Source: Loktanella sp.
GTDB lineage: Bacteria; Pseudomonadota; Alphaproteobacteria; Rhodobacterales; Rhodobacteraceae
DNA: 11,809 nt
Direction of reading: 5' to 3'
Assembly: GCA_003551805.1 (NCBI GenBank)
Contig: PUNR01000010.1
Span: forward strand, 1-11,809
Shown: piece by piece, positions 1-7,617 of the stretch
How the letters are laid out: each line of letters begins with the position of its first letter
How positions within the stretch are numbered: the first letter of the stretch is position 1
The notes under the pieces: generated by a model
What the model was told of the DNA's origin: nothing
Seen by the model: only the letters and a program-made list of their open reading frames with translations
Database searches by the model: none
Position numbers and translations under genes: made by a program

Positions 1-1
1 C

Positions 2-706
2 AATGTGCCGCTGTCGACCCAGTCGAACGGTTTTGAAGGCTTCGATGCGGAATTCGTGTTTAACACCGAACTCGTCTCGACCCATTGGGACAACTTGAAA
101 GCCTGGCAAGATGCCGGTGCCTTCCGTTGGGGTGGCCCTGGCCCCGGCCCTGACGCTGCGCCTTTGTTCTATGCCGCTGAATGCGCGATGTTCTTTGGAT
201 CGTCCGCCAGCCGTGCCGGCGTGCTGAACAATTCCGATTTCGAGGTCGGTTTCGGGATGCAGCCTTATTATGACACCGTCGAAGGTGCGCCGCAGAACAC
301 CATCATCGGTGGTGCGACGTTGTGGGTGCTGACAGGCCATGACGACGCGGAATATCAGGGCATTGCCGAATTCTTTGAATATCTGTCACAGCCCGAAGTG
401 CAGGCAAAATGGCATCAGGACACCGGCTATCTGCCGATCACCCAAGCCTCTTATGACCTGACGATGGAACAGGGCTATTACGACGAAAACCCCGGTTCCG
501 ATATTTCGATCCGTCAGATGACGCTGAACCCGCCGACCCCGAATTCCAGCGGCCTGCGTTTTGGCAATTTCGTGCAGATCCGCGACATTATCTCGGAAGA
601 GATGGAATCGGTGATGTCCGGTGCCAAGACTGGCCAGCAAGCCACCGACGACGCAGTGCGCCGCGGCAATGTGTTGCTGCGTGAATTCGAAGCCTCGATG
701 AACTAA
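2..706 (+). CDS. ugpB: Glycerol-3-phosphate ABC importer, periplasmic binding protein UgpB (C-terminal 234 residues; 5' end outside window)
   Basis: This is the C-terminal half of the periplasmic protein that captures sn-glycerol-3-phosphate and glycerophosphodiesters and delivers them to the UgpA-UgpE membrane channel. The reading frame is open from base 2, so the true start and signal peptide lie upstream of the window. The fragment follows E. coli UgpB closely: an NGFEG segment at the window edge, a PQNTIIGGATLWV segment (about 289-331), WHQDTGYLPIT (about 410-445) and GLRFGNFVQIR (about 551-583), ending in a basic-acidic helix. From memory of the E. coli structure, the Tyr of GYLPI and the Arg of QIR correspond to ligand-contacting Tyr346 and Arg397; both are kept, as is the Gly of IIGGA. 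The ugpA, ugpE and ugpC genes follow in the usual order, which supports the identification. A hairpin lies directly downstream. Any PHO-box regulation would lie outside the window. Confidence 0.95.
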   Translation, partial: NVPLSTQSNGFEGFDAEFVFNTELVSTHWDNLKAWQDAGAFRWGGPGPGPDAAPLFYAAECAMFFGSSASRAGVLNNSDFEVGFGMQPYYDTVEGAPQNTIIGGATLWVLTGHDDAEYQGIAEFFEYLSQPEVQAKWHQDTGYLPITQASYDLTMEQGYYDENPGSDISIRQMTLNPPTPNSSGLRFGNFVQIRDIISEEMESVMSGAKTGQQATDDAVRRGNVLLREFEASMN

Positions 707-722
707 GCGACCCTTTAGCCTG

Positions 723-753
723 ACCCACCTTCGCTGCGGCGAAGGTGGGTTTT
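723..753 (+). terminator. Intercistronic hairpin between ugpB and ugpA (attenuating terminator or mRNA stabiliser)
   Basis: A perfect inverted repeat starts 17 bases after the ugpB stop. The arm ACCCACCTTCG (723-733) pairs with CGAAGGTGGGT (740-750); the next pair, C734-G739, makes 12 bp with a 4-base loop. The run TTTT is followed by GTCGTTT, so it resembles an intrinsic terminator with an interrupted U-tract. Because ugpA has no clear promoter after it, the likely role is partial termination or protection of the ugpB 3' end, giving more binding protein than permease. The structure is seen directly; the function is inference. Confidence 0.75.
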
Positions 754-786
754 GTCGTTTCTGAACTTGGCTGGACAGGCATTATC

Positions 787-1677
787 ATGCAGACCAAACG
801 ATCCACTTTTCGAAATGGCTGGTTGCCCTACGCGCTGCTGGCCCCGCAAATTATCATCACGCTAATCTTTTTCGTCTGGCCAGCCAGTCAGGCGTTGATG
901 CAATCGGTTTACCGGCAAGGCGATGCATTCGGCGTGCGGCCACCGACCTTTGTCGGCCTGCGAAATTTCGCGATGCTGTTTGATGATTCACTTTATCTGA
1001 ATTCGCTTAAAGTGACGTTGTATTTCTCTGTCGGCACTACGGTACTGTCGATGGGCCTCGCGCTGCTGTTTGCGGTCATGGTCAACCGGATGATCCGGTC
1101 AAAAGACACCTATACAACATTTCTGGTCTGGCCCTATGCGATTGCGCCAGCGATTGCGGGTGTATTGTGGTGGTTCATCTTCAACCCCAATATCGGTATC
1201 CTGCCCTATGTCCTGAACGGCATCGGCTATGACTGGAACCACAGGTCCAGCAGCAGTGACGCGATGATTTTGGTGATCGTGGCCGCCGCATGGAAACAGA
1301 TTTCCTATAACTTCCTGTTCTTTCTGGCCGGTCTGCAATCCATCCCACAATCTTTGCTAGAGGCTGCCGCGATTGACGGTGCCAGCCGGATGAAACGGTT
1401 CTGGACCATCGTTTTCCCGCTTTTGTCGCCGGTCACGTTCTTTCTGCTGGTGGTCAATATCGTCTATGCGATGTTCGACACCTTCGGCGTGATCCATGCC
1501 ACCACCGAAGGCGGGCCGTCACAAGCCACCAACATCCTTGTTTATAAGGTGTTCCGCGATGGTTTTGTGAACCTCAACATGGGGTCGTCCGCCGCGCAAT
1601 CGGTGATCCTGATGGGGATCGTCATCATCCTGACCGTCATCCAGTTCCGCTATATCGAGCGGCGCGTGAATTATTAA
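787..1677 (+). CDS. ugpA: Glycerol-3-phosphate ABC importer, permease UgpA
   Basis: This inner-membrane permease pairs with UgpE to form the glycerol-3-phosphate channel. I use the ATG at 787 (296 residues, against 295 in E. coli). It gives an N-terminus, MQTKRSTFRNGWLPYALLAP, that lines up with E. coli UgpA (..RSRWLPYLLVAP..), whereas the upstream in-frame GTG at 745 lies inside the intercistronic hairpin. The Shine-Dalgarno signal is weak (GGACAGG, about 773-779). The first membrane helix is at about residues 13-33. The segments GYDWNH and WKQISYNFLFF are typical of UgpA. The cytoplasmic EAA loop that docks on the ATPase (EAAAIDGASRMKRFW) begins near residue 192, and the C-terminus VIQFRYIERRV matches the family. 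It belongs to the binding-protein-dependent permease family (BPD_transp_1). The ugpE gene starts 11 bases downstream. Confidence 0.95.
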   Translation: MQTKRSTFRNGWLPYALLAPQIIITLIFFVWPASQALMQSVYRQGDAFGVRPPTFVGLRNFAMLFDDSLYLNSLKVTLYFSVGTTVLSMGLALLFAVMVNRMIRSKDTYTTFLVWPYAIAPAIAGVLWWFIFNPNIGILPYVLNGIGYDWNHRSSSSDAMILVIVAAAWKQISYNFLFFLAGLQSIPQSLLEAAAIDGASRMKRFWTIVFPLLSPVTFFLLVVNIVYAMFDTFGVIHATTEGGPSQATNILVYKVFRDGFVNLNMGSSAAQSVILMGIVIILTVIQFRYIERRVNY

Positions 1678-1688
1678 AGGATCACAAA

Positions 1689-2537
1689 ATGGTTGAAAAT
1701 GACCGCTGGGGCATATTCTTTGCCCATCTCGTGCTGATCCTTGGCGTCGCTTTGGTAGTGTTTCCGGTGTACATCGCCGTCATCGCATCGACCCATCCGT
1801 CGGGCACTTTTGTGCGCGGGGTGATGCCGTTGCTGCCGGGGCCGAATGCGCTGGAAAACTACCGCACCGTGATATTCGAGGGGCGATCACGCGCAGGCAC
1901 CCCGCCGATCGGGGGGATGCTGTGGAATAGTTTTGTGATGGCAATGGCGATCACGGTGGGCAAATTGTCGATCTCGATTCTATCGGCCTTTGCGATTGTC
2001 TATTTCCGCTTTCCGTTCCGCATGTTCTTTTTCTGGGTCATCTTCCTGACGCTGATGCTGCCGGTCGAAGTCCGCATCGTGCCGACGTTTCAGGTGGTCG
2101 CCGATCTGGGCATGCTGAACAGTTTTGCTGGCCTGTCGATCCCGCTGATCGCATCGGCCACAGCGACCTTCCTGTTCCGGCAGTTTTTCATGACTGTGCC
2201 AGAGGAATTGATGGAAGCCGCCCGCGTTGATGGCGCAGGCCCGCTGAAATTCTTCAAGGACATCCTGTTGCCCTTGTCGATCACCAATATCGCGGCCTTG
2301 TTCGTCATCATGTTTATCTACGGCTGGAACCAGTACCTCTGGCCGCTACTGATCACGACTGACCCCGAATATTACACCATCGTCATGGGCATCCAGCGGA
2401 TGGTGACGGGGGGTGACAGCGAACCGTTGTGGCATCTGGTGATGGCGACGGTGGTGCTGGCCGCACTGCCCCCGATCCTTGTGATCTTATTTATGCAAAG
2501 GCTTTTCGTTAAAGGCCTGACAGAGACGGAGAAGTAA
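1689..2537 (+). CDS. ugpE: Glycerol-3-phosphate ABC importer, permease UgpE
   Basis: This is the second inner-membrane permease of the Ugp importer (282 residues, against 281 in E. coli). The ATG at 1689 follows AAAGGA (1676-1681), a good ribosome-binding site that overlaps the ugpA stop region. The N-terminus MVENDRWGIFFAHLVLILG resembles E. coli UgpE (MIENRPWLTIFSHTMLILG). Strong family segments are LLSAFAIVYFRFPFR-like sequence near residues 97-114, LTLMLPVEVRIVPTF and SATATFLFRQFFM. The ATPase-docking EAA loop (EAARVDGAGPLKFF) starts at about residue 176. FIYGWNQYLWPLL and the C-terminal MQRLFVKGLTETEK also match. The gene ends 3 bases before ugpC, consistent with translational coupling in one transcript. 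Confidence 0.96.
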   Translation: MVENDRWGIFFAHLVLILGVALVVFPVYIAVIASTHPSGTFVRGVMPLLPGPNALENYRTVIFEGRSRAGTPPIGGMLWNSFVMAMAITVGKLSISILSAFAIVYFRFPFRMFFFWVIFLTLMLPVEVRIVPTFQVVADLGMLNSFAGLSIPLIASATATFLFRQFFMTVPEELMEAARVDGAGPLKFFKDILLPLSITNIAALFVIMFIYGWNQYLWPLLITTDPEYYTIVMGIQRMVTGGDSEPLWHLVMATVVLAALPPILVILFMQRLFVKGLTETEK

Positions 2538-2540
2538 ACG

Positions 2541-3593
2541 ATGGCGACGATTGTGATGGACGACCTGCACAAGGTCTATGCAGGCGGCGTCAAGGCAGTG
2601 ACAGGCATCAGCCTTGATATCGCCGATGGCGAAATGATCGTGCTGGTCGGGCCTTCGGGCTGTGGCAAATCCACCTTGCTGCGCATGGTGGCAGGGCTAG
2701 AGACGATCTCGGACGGGACGTTGAAGATTGGCGACCGTGTGGTCAACAATCTGGAACCGGCCGAGCGTGATATCGCGATGGTGTTCCAGAACTACGCGCT
2801 TTATCCGCATATGACGGTGTTCAACAATTTGGCTTATGGGCTGCGTAACCGCAAATTCCCCAAGGCAGAAATTGACCGCCGCGTCCGCGAAGCCGCCGAG
2901 ATGTTGGAGATTGCGCAGTTTCTGGACCGCAAACCTCGCAACCTGTCCGGTGGACAACGCCAACGTGTCGCGATGGGCCGCGCGCTGGTGCGCGAACCTG
3001 CGGCGTTTTTGTTCGATGAACCGTTGTCCAACCTTGACGCAAAACTGCGCGTGCAGATGCGGGTCGAAATCCGGCAATTGCAGAAACGCCTGAAAACCAC
3101 ATCGCTTTACGTCACCCATGACCAGCTAGAGGCGTTGACCATGGCTGACCGTCTGGTCGTGCTGAATGGTGGCAAGATCGAACAGGTCGGCACCCCGATG
3201 GATGTGTTCAGCAAACCTGCTTCGGTCTTTGTGGCAGGCTTTATCGGATCGCCCGCGATGAACATGATCGACGCGGCCTATCTGCACGACAAAGGCGAAG
3301 GCAACGCCCTGCCCGCCCTGCCGCAAGGCGCTGACCTGATCGGGGTGCGCCCGGATGATTTGCTGCTTACAGCACCCCAAGGGCCGCATCTGCGCTTGTC
3401 AGGTACGGTGGCATTGCTGGAACCTGCGGGTGCAGAAAGCCACATCTATGTCATGCTGGAAGGCAATTCCCAGCCGATCACGATCCGCGTGCAGGGCCTG
3501 CCAACAGTGCTAGAAGGTGCGCAGGTCGATTTCTATGCTGCACTTGATGCATTGCACCCGTTCGTGCGTGAAACCGGATTGCGGGTGGCATGA
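2541..3593 (+). CDS. ugpC: Glycerol-3-phosphate ABC importer, ATP-binding subunit UgpC
   Basis: This cytoplasmic ATPase drives Ugp transport (350 residues; E. coli UgpC is 356). It is a complete CUT1/MalK-type subunit: Walker A GPSGCGKST at residues 37-45, Q-loop Gln83 in VFQNYALYPHMTV, ABC signature LSGGQ at 135-139, Walker B FLFDE at 156-160, D-loop SNLDAKLR from 163, and the H-loop His193 in YVTHDQ. Residues from about 235 to the end form the regulatory TOBE/OB-fold domain (IGSPAMNMI, IGVRPDDL, a C-terminal beta-rich stretch). Subunits of this type are interchangeable between sugar and glycerol-phosphate systems, so the Ugp call rests on its place directly after ugpE. The start ATG is 3 bases after the ugpE stop, with GAGACGGAGAAG upstream as a modest ribosome-binding site. 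No ugpQ follows. Confidence 0.94.
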   Translation: MATIVMDDLHKVYAGGVKAVTGISLDIADGEMIVLVGPSGCGKSTLLRMVAGLETISDGTLKIGDRVVNNLEPAERDIAMVFQNYALYPHMTVFNNLAYGLRNRKFPKAEIDRRVREAAEMLEIAQFLDRKPRNLSGGQRQRVAMGRALVREPAAFLFDEPLSNLDAKLRVQMRVEIRQLQKRLKTTSLYVTHDQLEALTMADRLVVLNGGKIEQVGTPMDVFSKPASVFVAGFIGSPAMNMIDAAYLHDKGEGNALPALPQGADLIGVRPDDLLLTAPQGPHLRLSGTVALLEPAGAESHIYVMLEGNSQPITIRVQGLPTVLEGAQVDFYAALDALHPFVRETGLRVA

Positions 3594-3677
3594 TAACAGA
3601 CCGCAAAGATTGACCGGCGCCCTAGGATTTGCCCGCGTCAAAGTCTAAAGATGCGAAAAGACAAAAAGGGTACGATC

Positions 3678-3965
3678 ATGCGCAATTTCACTGTCCCGGC
3701 TTTGCTGGGTATTTTCATCCTCGCGGGTTGCAGCGGTCTGGTAAGCGGCAATACCGTGGTCGAACGTGCGGGTGATGACCTGCTTAAGCTGCGGGCAGGT
3801 CCGGGGTTGAATTATAACGTGATCCTTGGCCTGCCTGATGGCACCCAGCTAAACCGCCGCAATTGCGTGACAGAACTGGGCCAGCGCTGGTGTCAAGTGT
3901 CGTTGGCCGCTGCGCCACAGGTCACGGGCTATGTTTCCGCCGATTATCTGTCGTCCGAACGCTAG
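3678..3965 (+). CDS. Small SH3-domain (bacterial SH3b) lipoprotein
   Basis: This is a predicted 95-residue lipoprotein of unassigned role. I choose the ATG at 3678 over the in-frame ATG at 3651 because AAAAAGGG (about 3663-3670) sits at proper spacing before it and the product then begins with a textbook lipoprotein signal: MRN, a hydrophobic core VPALLGIFI, and lipobox LAGC with the lipidated Cys at residue 18. Residues about 34-93 form one bacterial SH3 domain, shown by the LKLRAGPGLNYNVILGLPDG signature and the closing GYVSADYL strand. Cys63 and Cys72 could form a disulfide in the periplasm. Residue 19 is Ser, not Asp, so outer-membrane sorting is possible. SH3b domains often bind peptidoglycan, but no catalytic domain is present. 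It begins 84 bases after ugpC and its stop is one base from the convergent ATPase stop. Confidence 0.85.
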   Translation: MRNFTVPALLGIFILAGCSGLVSGNTVVERAGDDLLKLRAGPGLNYNVILGLPDGTQLNRRNCVTELGQRWCQVSLAAAPQVTGYVSADYLSSER

Positions 3966-3966
3966 A

Positions 3967-5478
3967 TCACGCCGCCTTGTCACCTGTCAGACCGGAGATT
4001 GCCTGAATCAGGTTGTCTTCGGTCACATCCTCGGATGTGAATTCGCGCATCACGCGGCCGGCAAACATCGCAACAATCCGGTCCGACACATGCAGCACTT
4101 CTGGCATTTCGGAACTGATGACGATCACGGCAAAGCCTTGGGCGGCCAGATCGCGGATCAGATTGTGGATTTCGGATTTTGACCCCACATCAATGCCGCG
4201 CGTCGGTTCATCGACAATCAACACCTCGGGATGCATCGACAGCCATTTGCCAATCACGATTTTCTGCTGGTTGCCGCCCGACAGATTGCCGACCGACTGG
4301 CGCCAGCCAGGAGTGCGGATGTCCAGCTTGTCGCGGTATTTGTCGAATATCGCCAGTTCGGCGCGGTCACTGACAAAGGGGCCTTTGGTCAATCTGCCGA
4401 TCTGCGGCAAGGTCATGTTGTCTTTGCAATTCATACCCAACACCAGCCCCTGATCCTTACGATCTTCGGGCACCAGCGCAATGCCCAGTCTGATCGCCTC
4501 GATGGGGGAATTGATCTGCACCTCCTGCCCATTCAGCAGGATCTGCCCGGCAGAAGGCGTGCGCAGGCCAAAGATGGTTTCTGCAATCTCGGTCCGGCCA
4601 GCACCGACAAGACCGTAAAACCCCAGCACCTCGCCTTTGCGGACGTTGAAACTGACGTCTTCGAACAAGTGCCCACAGCTTAACCCGCGGACTTCCAGCG
4701 CGATGTCACCCATTTCGTGGTGGCTGACGTTGCGCGACAGATCAAGACTGCGCCCGATCATCAATTGGGTGACTTTATCCTCGTCCGTTTCAGCCGTGTT
4801 CAGGGTGCCGCGATACTGGCCATCGCGCAGAACGCTGATCCGGTCGGTGATTTTGAAAATCTCCTCCATCCGGTGAGAGATATAGATGATCCCGACACCG
4901 CGTGTCTGCAAGTCGGCGATCACTTCGAACAGCACGACTTTTTCAGCATCGGTCAGCGATGCCGTGGGTTCGTCAAAGATCACGGCACGCGGATCGACTG
5001 TCAGGGCGCGCCCGATTTCGACCATTTGCTGGTTGGCGATGGACAGATCACCGACGCGGGTTCTGGCATTGAAACTGACGTTCAGGGTTTTCAGGATCTT
5101 GTCGGTATCGGCATAGAGCTTTTTCCAATCCACACGGCCAAAGGACTTCAGCGGTAGTTCACCAAGAAAGATGTTTTCTGCCACCGACAATTCACCTGCA
5201 AGGCTCAGTTCCTGATGAATAAACACCACCCCCAAAGCCTTGGCCGCCTGCGGGTTTGTCATGCTGACGGGCTTTTCAGCGACATAAATCTGCCCTGCAT
5301 TGGGGGCCAGAACGCCGCCCAGCACCTTCATCAGGGTCGATTTTCCAGCCCCGTTTTCACCCATCAGGGCATGCACCTCGCCCGGGCGCAGATCAAAGGA
5401 GACGCCGTCCAACGCGCGCACCCCGGGAAAGGTTTTAACAATACCTTCAAGGCGCAGAACAGGTTGCAGATCATTCAT
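3967..5478 (-). CDS. Carbohydrate ABC importer, double-domain ATP-binding protein (RbsA/MglA/XylG class)
   Basis: This cytoplasmic ATPase (503 residues, the usual length of the class) powers the sugar-type importer encoded just upstream of it. The first nucleotide-binding domain has Walker A GENGAGKST (40-48), Q-loop FIHQELS (about 86-92), signature LSIAN (145-149), Walker B VIFDE (166-170) and H-loop ISHR (200-203). The second domain has the Lys-lacking Walker A GLVGAGRTE (289-297) that is normal in this family, PEDRK (337-341), signature LSGGNQ (399-404) and Walker B VLIVDE (419-424). The start is the ATG at 5478-5476, which overlaps the preceding permease stop as ATGA, with GAGGAG (5492-5487) eight bases upstream inside that permease gene. 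The open frame extends farther 5' to about 5703 but that part is another frame of the permease. The substrate cannot be deduced from the ATPase. Confidence 0.95.
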   Translation of the reverse strand: MNDLQPVLRLEGIVKTFPGVRALDGVSFDLRPGEVHALMGENGAGKSTLMKVLGGVLAPNAGQIYVAEKPVSMTNPQAAKALGVVFIHQELSLAGELSVAENIFLGELPLKSFGRVDWKKLYADTDKILKTLNVSFNARTRVGDLSIANQQMVEIGRALTVDPRAVIFDEPTASLTDAEKVVLFEVIADLQTRGVGIIYISHRMEEIFKITDRISVLRDGQYRGTLNTAETDEDKVTQLMIGRSLDLSRNVSHHEMGDIALEVRGLSCGHLFEDVSFNVRKGEVLGFYGLVGAGRTEIAETIFGLRTPSAGQILLNGQEVQINSPIEAIRLGIALVPEDRKDQGLVLGMNCKDNMTLPQIGRLTKGPFVSDRAELAIFDKYRDKLDIRTPGWRQSVGNLSGGNQQKIVIGKWLSMHPEVLIVDEPTRGIDVGSKSEIHNLIRDLAAQGFAVIVISSEMPEVLHVSDRIVAMFAGRVMREFTSEDVTEDNLIQAISGLTGDKAA

Positions 5479-6476
5479 ATTTTCAGCTCCTCTTTGCCTT
5501 TGCGGGTCAATTGGCGGTCCAGAAACAGCACGGCAATCAGGATCAGACCGATCACAAGGTTCACAGTCTGGGTATCGGCCCCGATATGTCCAAGACCTTT
5601 GCGCAACAGTTGGATCGCGATGACACCGCCCAGTGTGCCAATGATTGACCCGTAACCGCCCGCCAGTTTGGTCCCGCCCAGAACAACGGCAGTGATTGCC
5701 CAAAGCTCGTATAGCATCCCGTCATTGGGGTTCACCGATCCACTTTCGGAATAGAACACGACGGCGGACAATGCGGCCAGAAAGCCGATCAGCATGAAAT
5801 TCCACATAAAATGCGGCCCGACACGGATACCCGCGTTCACCGCAGCCTCGCGGTTGTTCCCGATCGCATAGGCGTTGCGGCCATGATTGGTGCGGGTCGT
5901 GACGAACCACAAAACCACGACCGTCCCAATCAGGAACCAGCTTGCGGTATGCAGGCCAAGAACCTGCGCCTCGGCGAAATCGACAAGGGTCCAGTTCAGG
6001 TTGCTGGTCGGCTGTTCGCCGTTATACATGAACACCAGCCCGCGAAAGCCAAGCATCGACGCCAGCGTGACGATGAATGCATCAATACCGGTTTTCCACA
6101 CGATCAACCCGTTGATCGCACCCAGCGTCACACCCGTCAGCAAGGCAAAACCCCAGGCCAGCGGCAGCGCCCAGTCACCCAGCGCCACCATGAAAGGCCA
6201 GCTCAGACTGTCCAGCAGCACCACAGCCGACAGCGCAAAGATCGCGCCGACGCTCAGGTCGATATTGCCGTTGATCATGATGATCGTCATGCCAAGCGCG
6301 ATGATCCCGATTGGCGCGGATTGTTTCAGCAACAACAGCATGTTGCCGGGGTCCATAAAGGCCTGATTGGATACGGACCAGTAATGTCCGGCGATGGAAA
6401 AGAACACCAGTTCCGCCAGGATGAATACCCAGATGCCACCTTGTTTGATCATGTCTTTGGAATTGTGCATTGCCAT
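5475..6476 (-). CDS. Carbohydrate ABC importer, permease B (RbsC-like, BPD_transp_2 family)
   Basis: This is an integral membrane permease of 333 residues in the ribose/xylose/AI-2 transporter class. I use the ATG at 6476: GAGGAG (6490-6485) lies 8 bases upstream, whereas the in-frame GTG at 6485 overlaps that ribosome-binding site. Family hallmarks are NGNIDLSVG (residues 69-77), the cytoplasmic loop HGRNAYAIGNNREAAVNAGI that contacts the ATPase, and LGGTKLAGGYGSIIGTLGG near the C-terminus. The last helix is followed by a basic tail (RQLTRKGKEELKI). About eight to ten hydrophobic segments are visible. It starts 12 bases after the other permease gene ends and overlaps the ATPase start by 4 bases. 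Two non-identical permeases suggest a heterodimeric channel, as in LsrC/LsrD or RhaP/RhaQ. Confidence 0.93.
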   Translation of the reverse strand: MAMHNSKDMIKQGGIWVFILAELVFFSIAGHYWSVSNQAFMDPGNMLLLLKQSAPIGIIALGMTIIMINGNIDLSVGAIFALSAVVLLDSLSWPFMVALGDWALPLAWGFALLTGVTLGAINGLIVWKTGIDAFIVTLASMLGFRGLVFMYNGEQPTSNLNWTLVDFAEAQVLGLHTASWFLIGTVVVLWFVTTRTNHGRNAYAIGNNREAAVNAGIRVGPHFMWNFMLIGFLAALSAVVFYSESGSVNPNDGMLYELWAITAVVLGGTKLAGGYGSIIGTLGGVIAIQLLRKGLGHIGADTQTVNLVIGLILIAVLFLDRQLTRKGKEELKI

Positions 6477-6488
6477 AACGGCCACTCC

Positions 6489-7463
6489 TCAGGCGATGGG
6501 GGACCACAGATGGCCCCGCTTGGCGGCAATATCCAGCCAAACAGCCAGAATGATGATCGCCCATGTCACCATGTATTGAACGTAAAAATCGAGACCGGCC
6601 AAAAGCAGTCCATTCTGGATAAACCCAAGGATCAGCACGCCGATCACCGTCTTGAACACTGTGCCAGAACCACCCAAAAGCGATGCACCACCCAAGATGA
6701 CAGCGGCCAGCACCTGCAGTTCCAGCCCTTGGCCCACAGTGTTCTGGCTGCCAAGACTACGGCTGGCCTGCAACAGCCCCGCCACCGCCACGCAAAAGGC
6801 CGAGATCAGATAGGTCATGAACACGATCCGCGCGCGCGGGATGCCCGAAAACGTCGCCGCCTGCCCGTTGCCACCCACGGCATAAACCTTGCGGCCAAAA
6901 GACGTGCGCGACAACACCATCGCCAGCACAGCGGCAAGCAGCGCAAAAATCAGGATTGGCACAGGTATTCCCATGATCCGGTCCTGCCCGAAGAATGAAA
7001 ACCATGTGCCGGATTTGTCGGCGATATCCATGTTCTTGCCACCCGACCATGTCAGCGTCAGCCCATGAATGGCCGACAGCATCCCCAGCGTGACGATCAG
7101 TGAATTCAGCTTAAGGTAACCGACCAGAAAGCCGATGAACGCGCCCAGCAACAACGTCAACGCGAACATCGCAGGGATCGCCAGACCGGGGCCGATCTTG
7201 TCATGCAGATCAAGCACGACGATGGTCGAAAACGACATCATCGACCCGACCGACAAATCCAGATTGCCCCCGATCACGACAAAAGTCACGCCAATCGCAA
7301 TCACCCCCAAAATCGCCGAAGAACGGATCACACCAGAGATGTTGTCCATTGCGATGAACCGCTGGTTCACCATCGCAAAGCCGATCATGAACAGCACAAA
7401 GGCGATCAATATCCCCTGTTTGGCCAGAAATGATCCAAGGTTTTGCCGCGTCAGAACGGTCAT
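6489..7463 (-). CDS. Carbohydrate ABC importer, permease A (RbsC-like, BPD_transp_2 family)
   Basis: This is the first permease gene of the operon, 324 residues from the ATG at 7463. GGGAGGG (7477-7471) precedes that ATG by about 8 bases; the frame stays open to 7532, but the extra 23 residues (MICPDLTLSPDQ...) are hydrophilic and lack a ribosome-binding site, so I exclude them. Hallmarks are GGNLDLSVG (residues 65-73), the loop FGRKVYAVGGNGQAATFSGI, and LGGASLLGGSGTVFKTVIGV. The protein ends in AAKRGHLWSPIA. It differs clearly from permease B in sequence while keeping the same three landmarks, as expected for two halves of a heterodimer. The binding-protein gene upstream is separated by 173 bases with a hairpin; permease B follows after 12 bases. 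Confidence 0.93.
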   Translation of the reverse strand: MTVLTRQNLGSFLAKQGILIAFVLFMIGFAMVNQRFIAMDNISGVIRSSAILGVIAIGVTFVVIGGNLDLSVGSMMSFSTIVVLDLHDKIGPGLAIPAMFALTLLLGAFIGFLVGYLKLNSLIVTLGMLSAIHGLTLTWSGGKNMDIADKSGTWFSFFGQDRIMGIPVPILIFALLAAVLAMVLSRTSFGRKVYAVGGNGQAATFSGIPRARIVFMTYLISAFCVAVAGLLQASRSLGSQNTVGQGLELQVLAAVILGGASLLGGSGTVFKTVIGVLILGFIQNGLLLAGLDFYVQYMVTWAIIILAVWLDIAAKRGHLWSPIA

Positions 7464-7589
7464 TTTAGTCCCCTCCCTTCCGGTGCCAGTCAGGCTTTGG
7501 TCCGGTGATAGCGTCAGGTCCGGGCAGATCATGCGCAGCTGGCCGCGTCACATCTGCCCAAGCCTGAAAGTTTGATGCGTAAATACGAC

Positions 7590-7617
7590 GCGCAGGGCAA
7601 GCGTACCTGCCCCGCGC
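7590..7617 (-). terminator. Intercistronic hairpin between the binding-protein and permease A genes
   Basis: In the minus-strand transcript, GCGCGGGGCAGG (7617-7606) pairs with CTTGCCCTGCGC (7601-7590) over 12 positions, two of them G-U wobbles, around a TACG loop. It begins 19 bases after the binding-protein stop. The following bases, GTCGTATTTACG, are not a strong U-tract, so it is more likely a leaky attenuator or a 3'-end stabiliser that raises binding protein relative to permease than a full stop. The rest of the 173-base gap (7464-7636) shows no gene; the only signal is the ribosome-binding site of permease A. Confidence 0.65.

Noticed and set aside
745..786. N-terminal extension of UgpA from the GTG at 745
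   Set aside because: The extra 14 residues start inside the intercistronic hairpin and do not match the UgpA N-terminus, which aligns from the ATG at 787.
2821..3102. Several small open frames on both strands inside ugpC
   Set aside because: They lie wholly within a gene with every expected ABC motif, overlap each other, and have no ribosome-binding site or recognisable product.
3594..3677. Promoter before the SH3 lipoprotein built on TTGACC at 3610-3615
   Set aside because: No acceptable -10 hexamer lies 15-19 bases downstream; the match to TTGACA alone is not enough.
4820..5100. Lys-lacking Walker A and LSIAN signature in the RbsA-like ATPase as possible loss of function
   Set aside because: GLVGAGRTE in the second domain and a degenerate first signature are normal for this family; the paired canonical motifs (GENGAGKST and LSGGNQ) are intact.
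5479..5703. N-terminal extension of the double-domain ATPase
   Set aside because: The extension is another frame of permease B and is Arg/Cys-rich; the ATG in the ATGA overlap with GAGGAG upstream is the natural start.
6477..6485. GTG start for permease B at 6485
   Set aside because: This GTG overlaps the GAGGAG ribosome-binding site itself; the ATG at 6476 has ideal spacing.
5811..6998. A 395-codon plus-strand open frame opposite the two permease genes
   Set aside because: It is antisense to two well-supported permeases, its translation is unusually rich in His, Gln, Arg and Asp with no domain, and it has no convincing ribosome-binding site. It is a by-product of GC-skewed codon use in the real genes.
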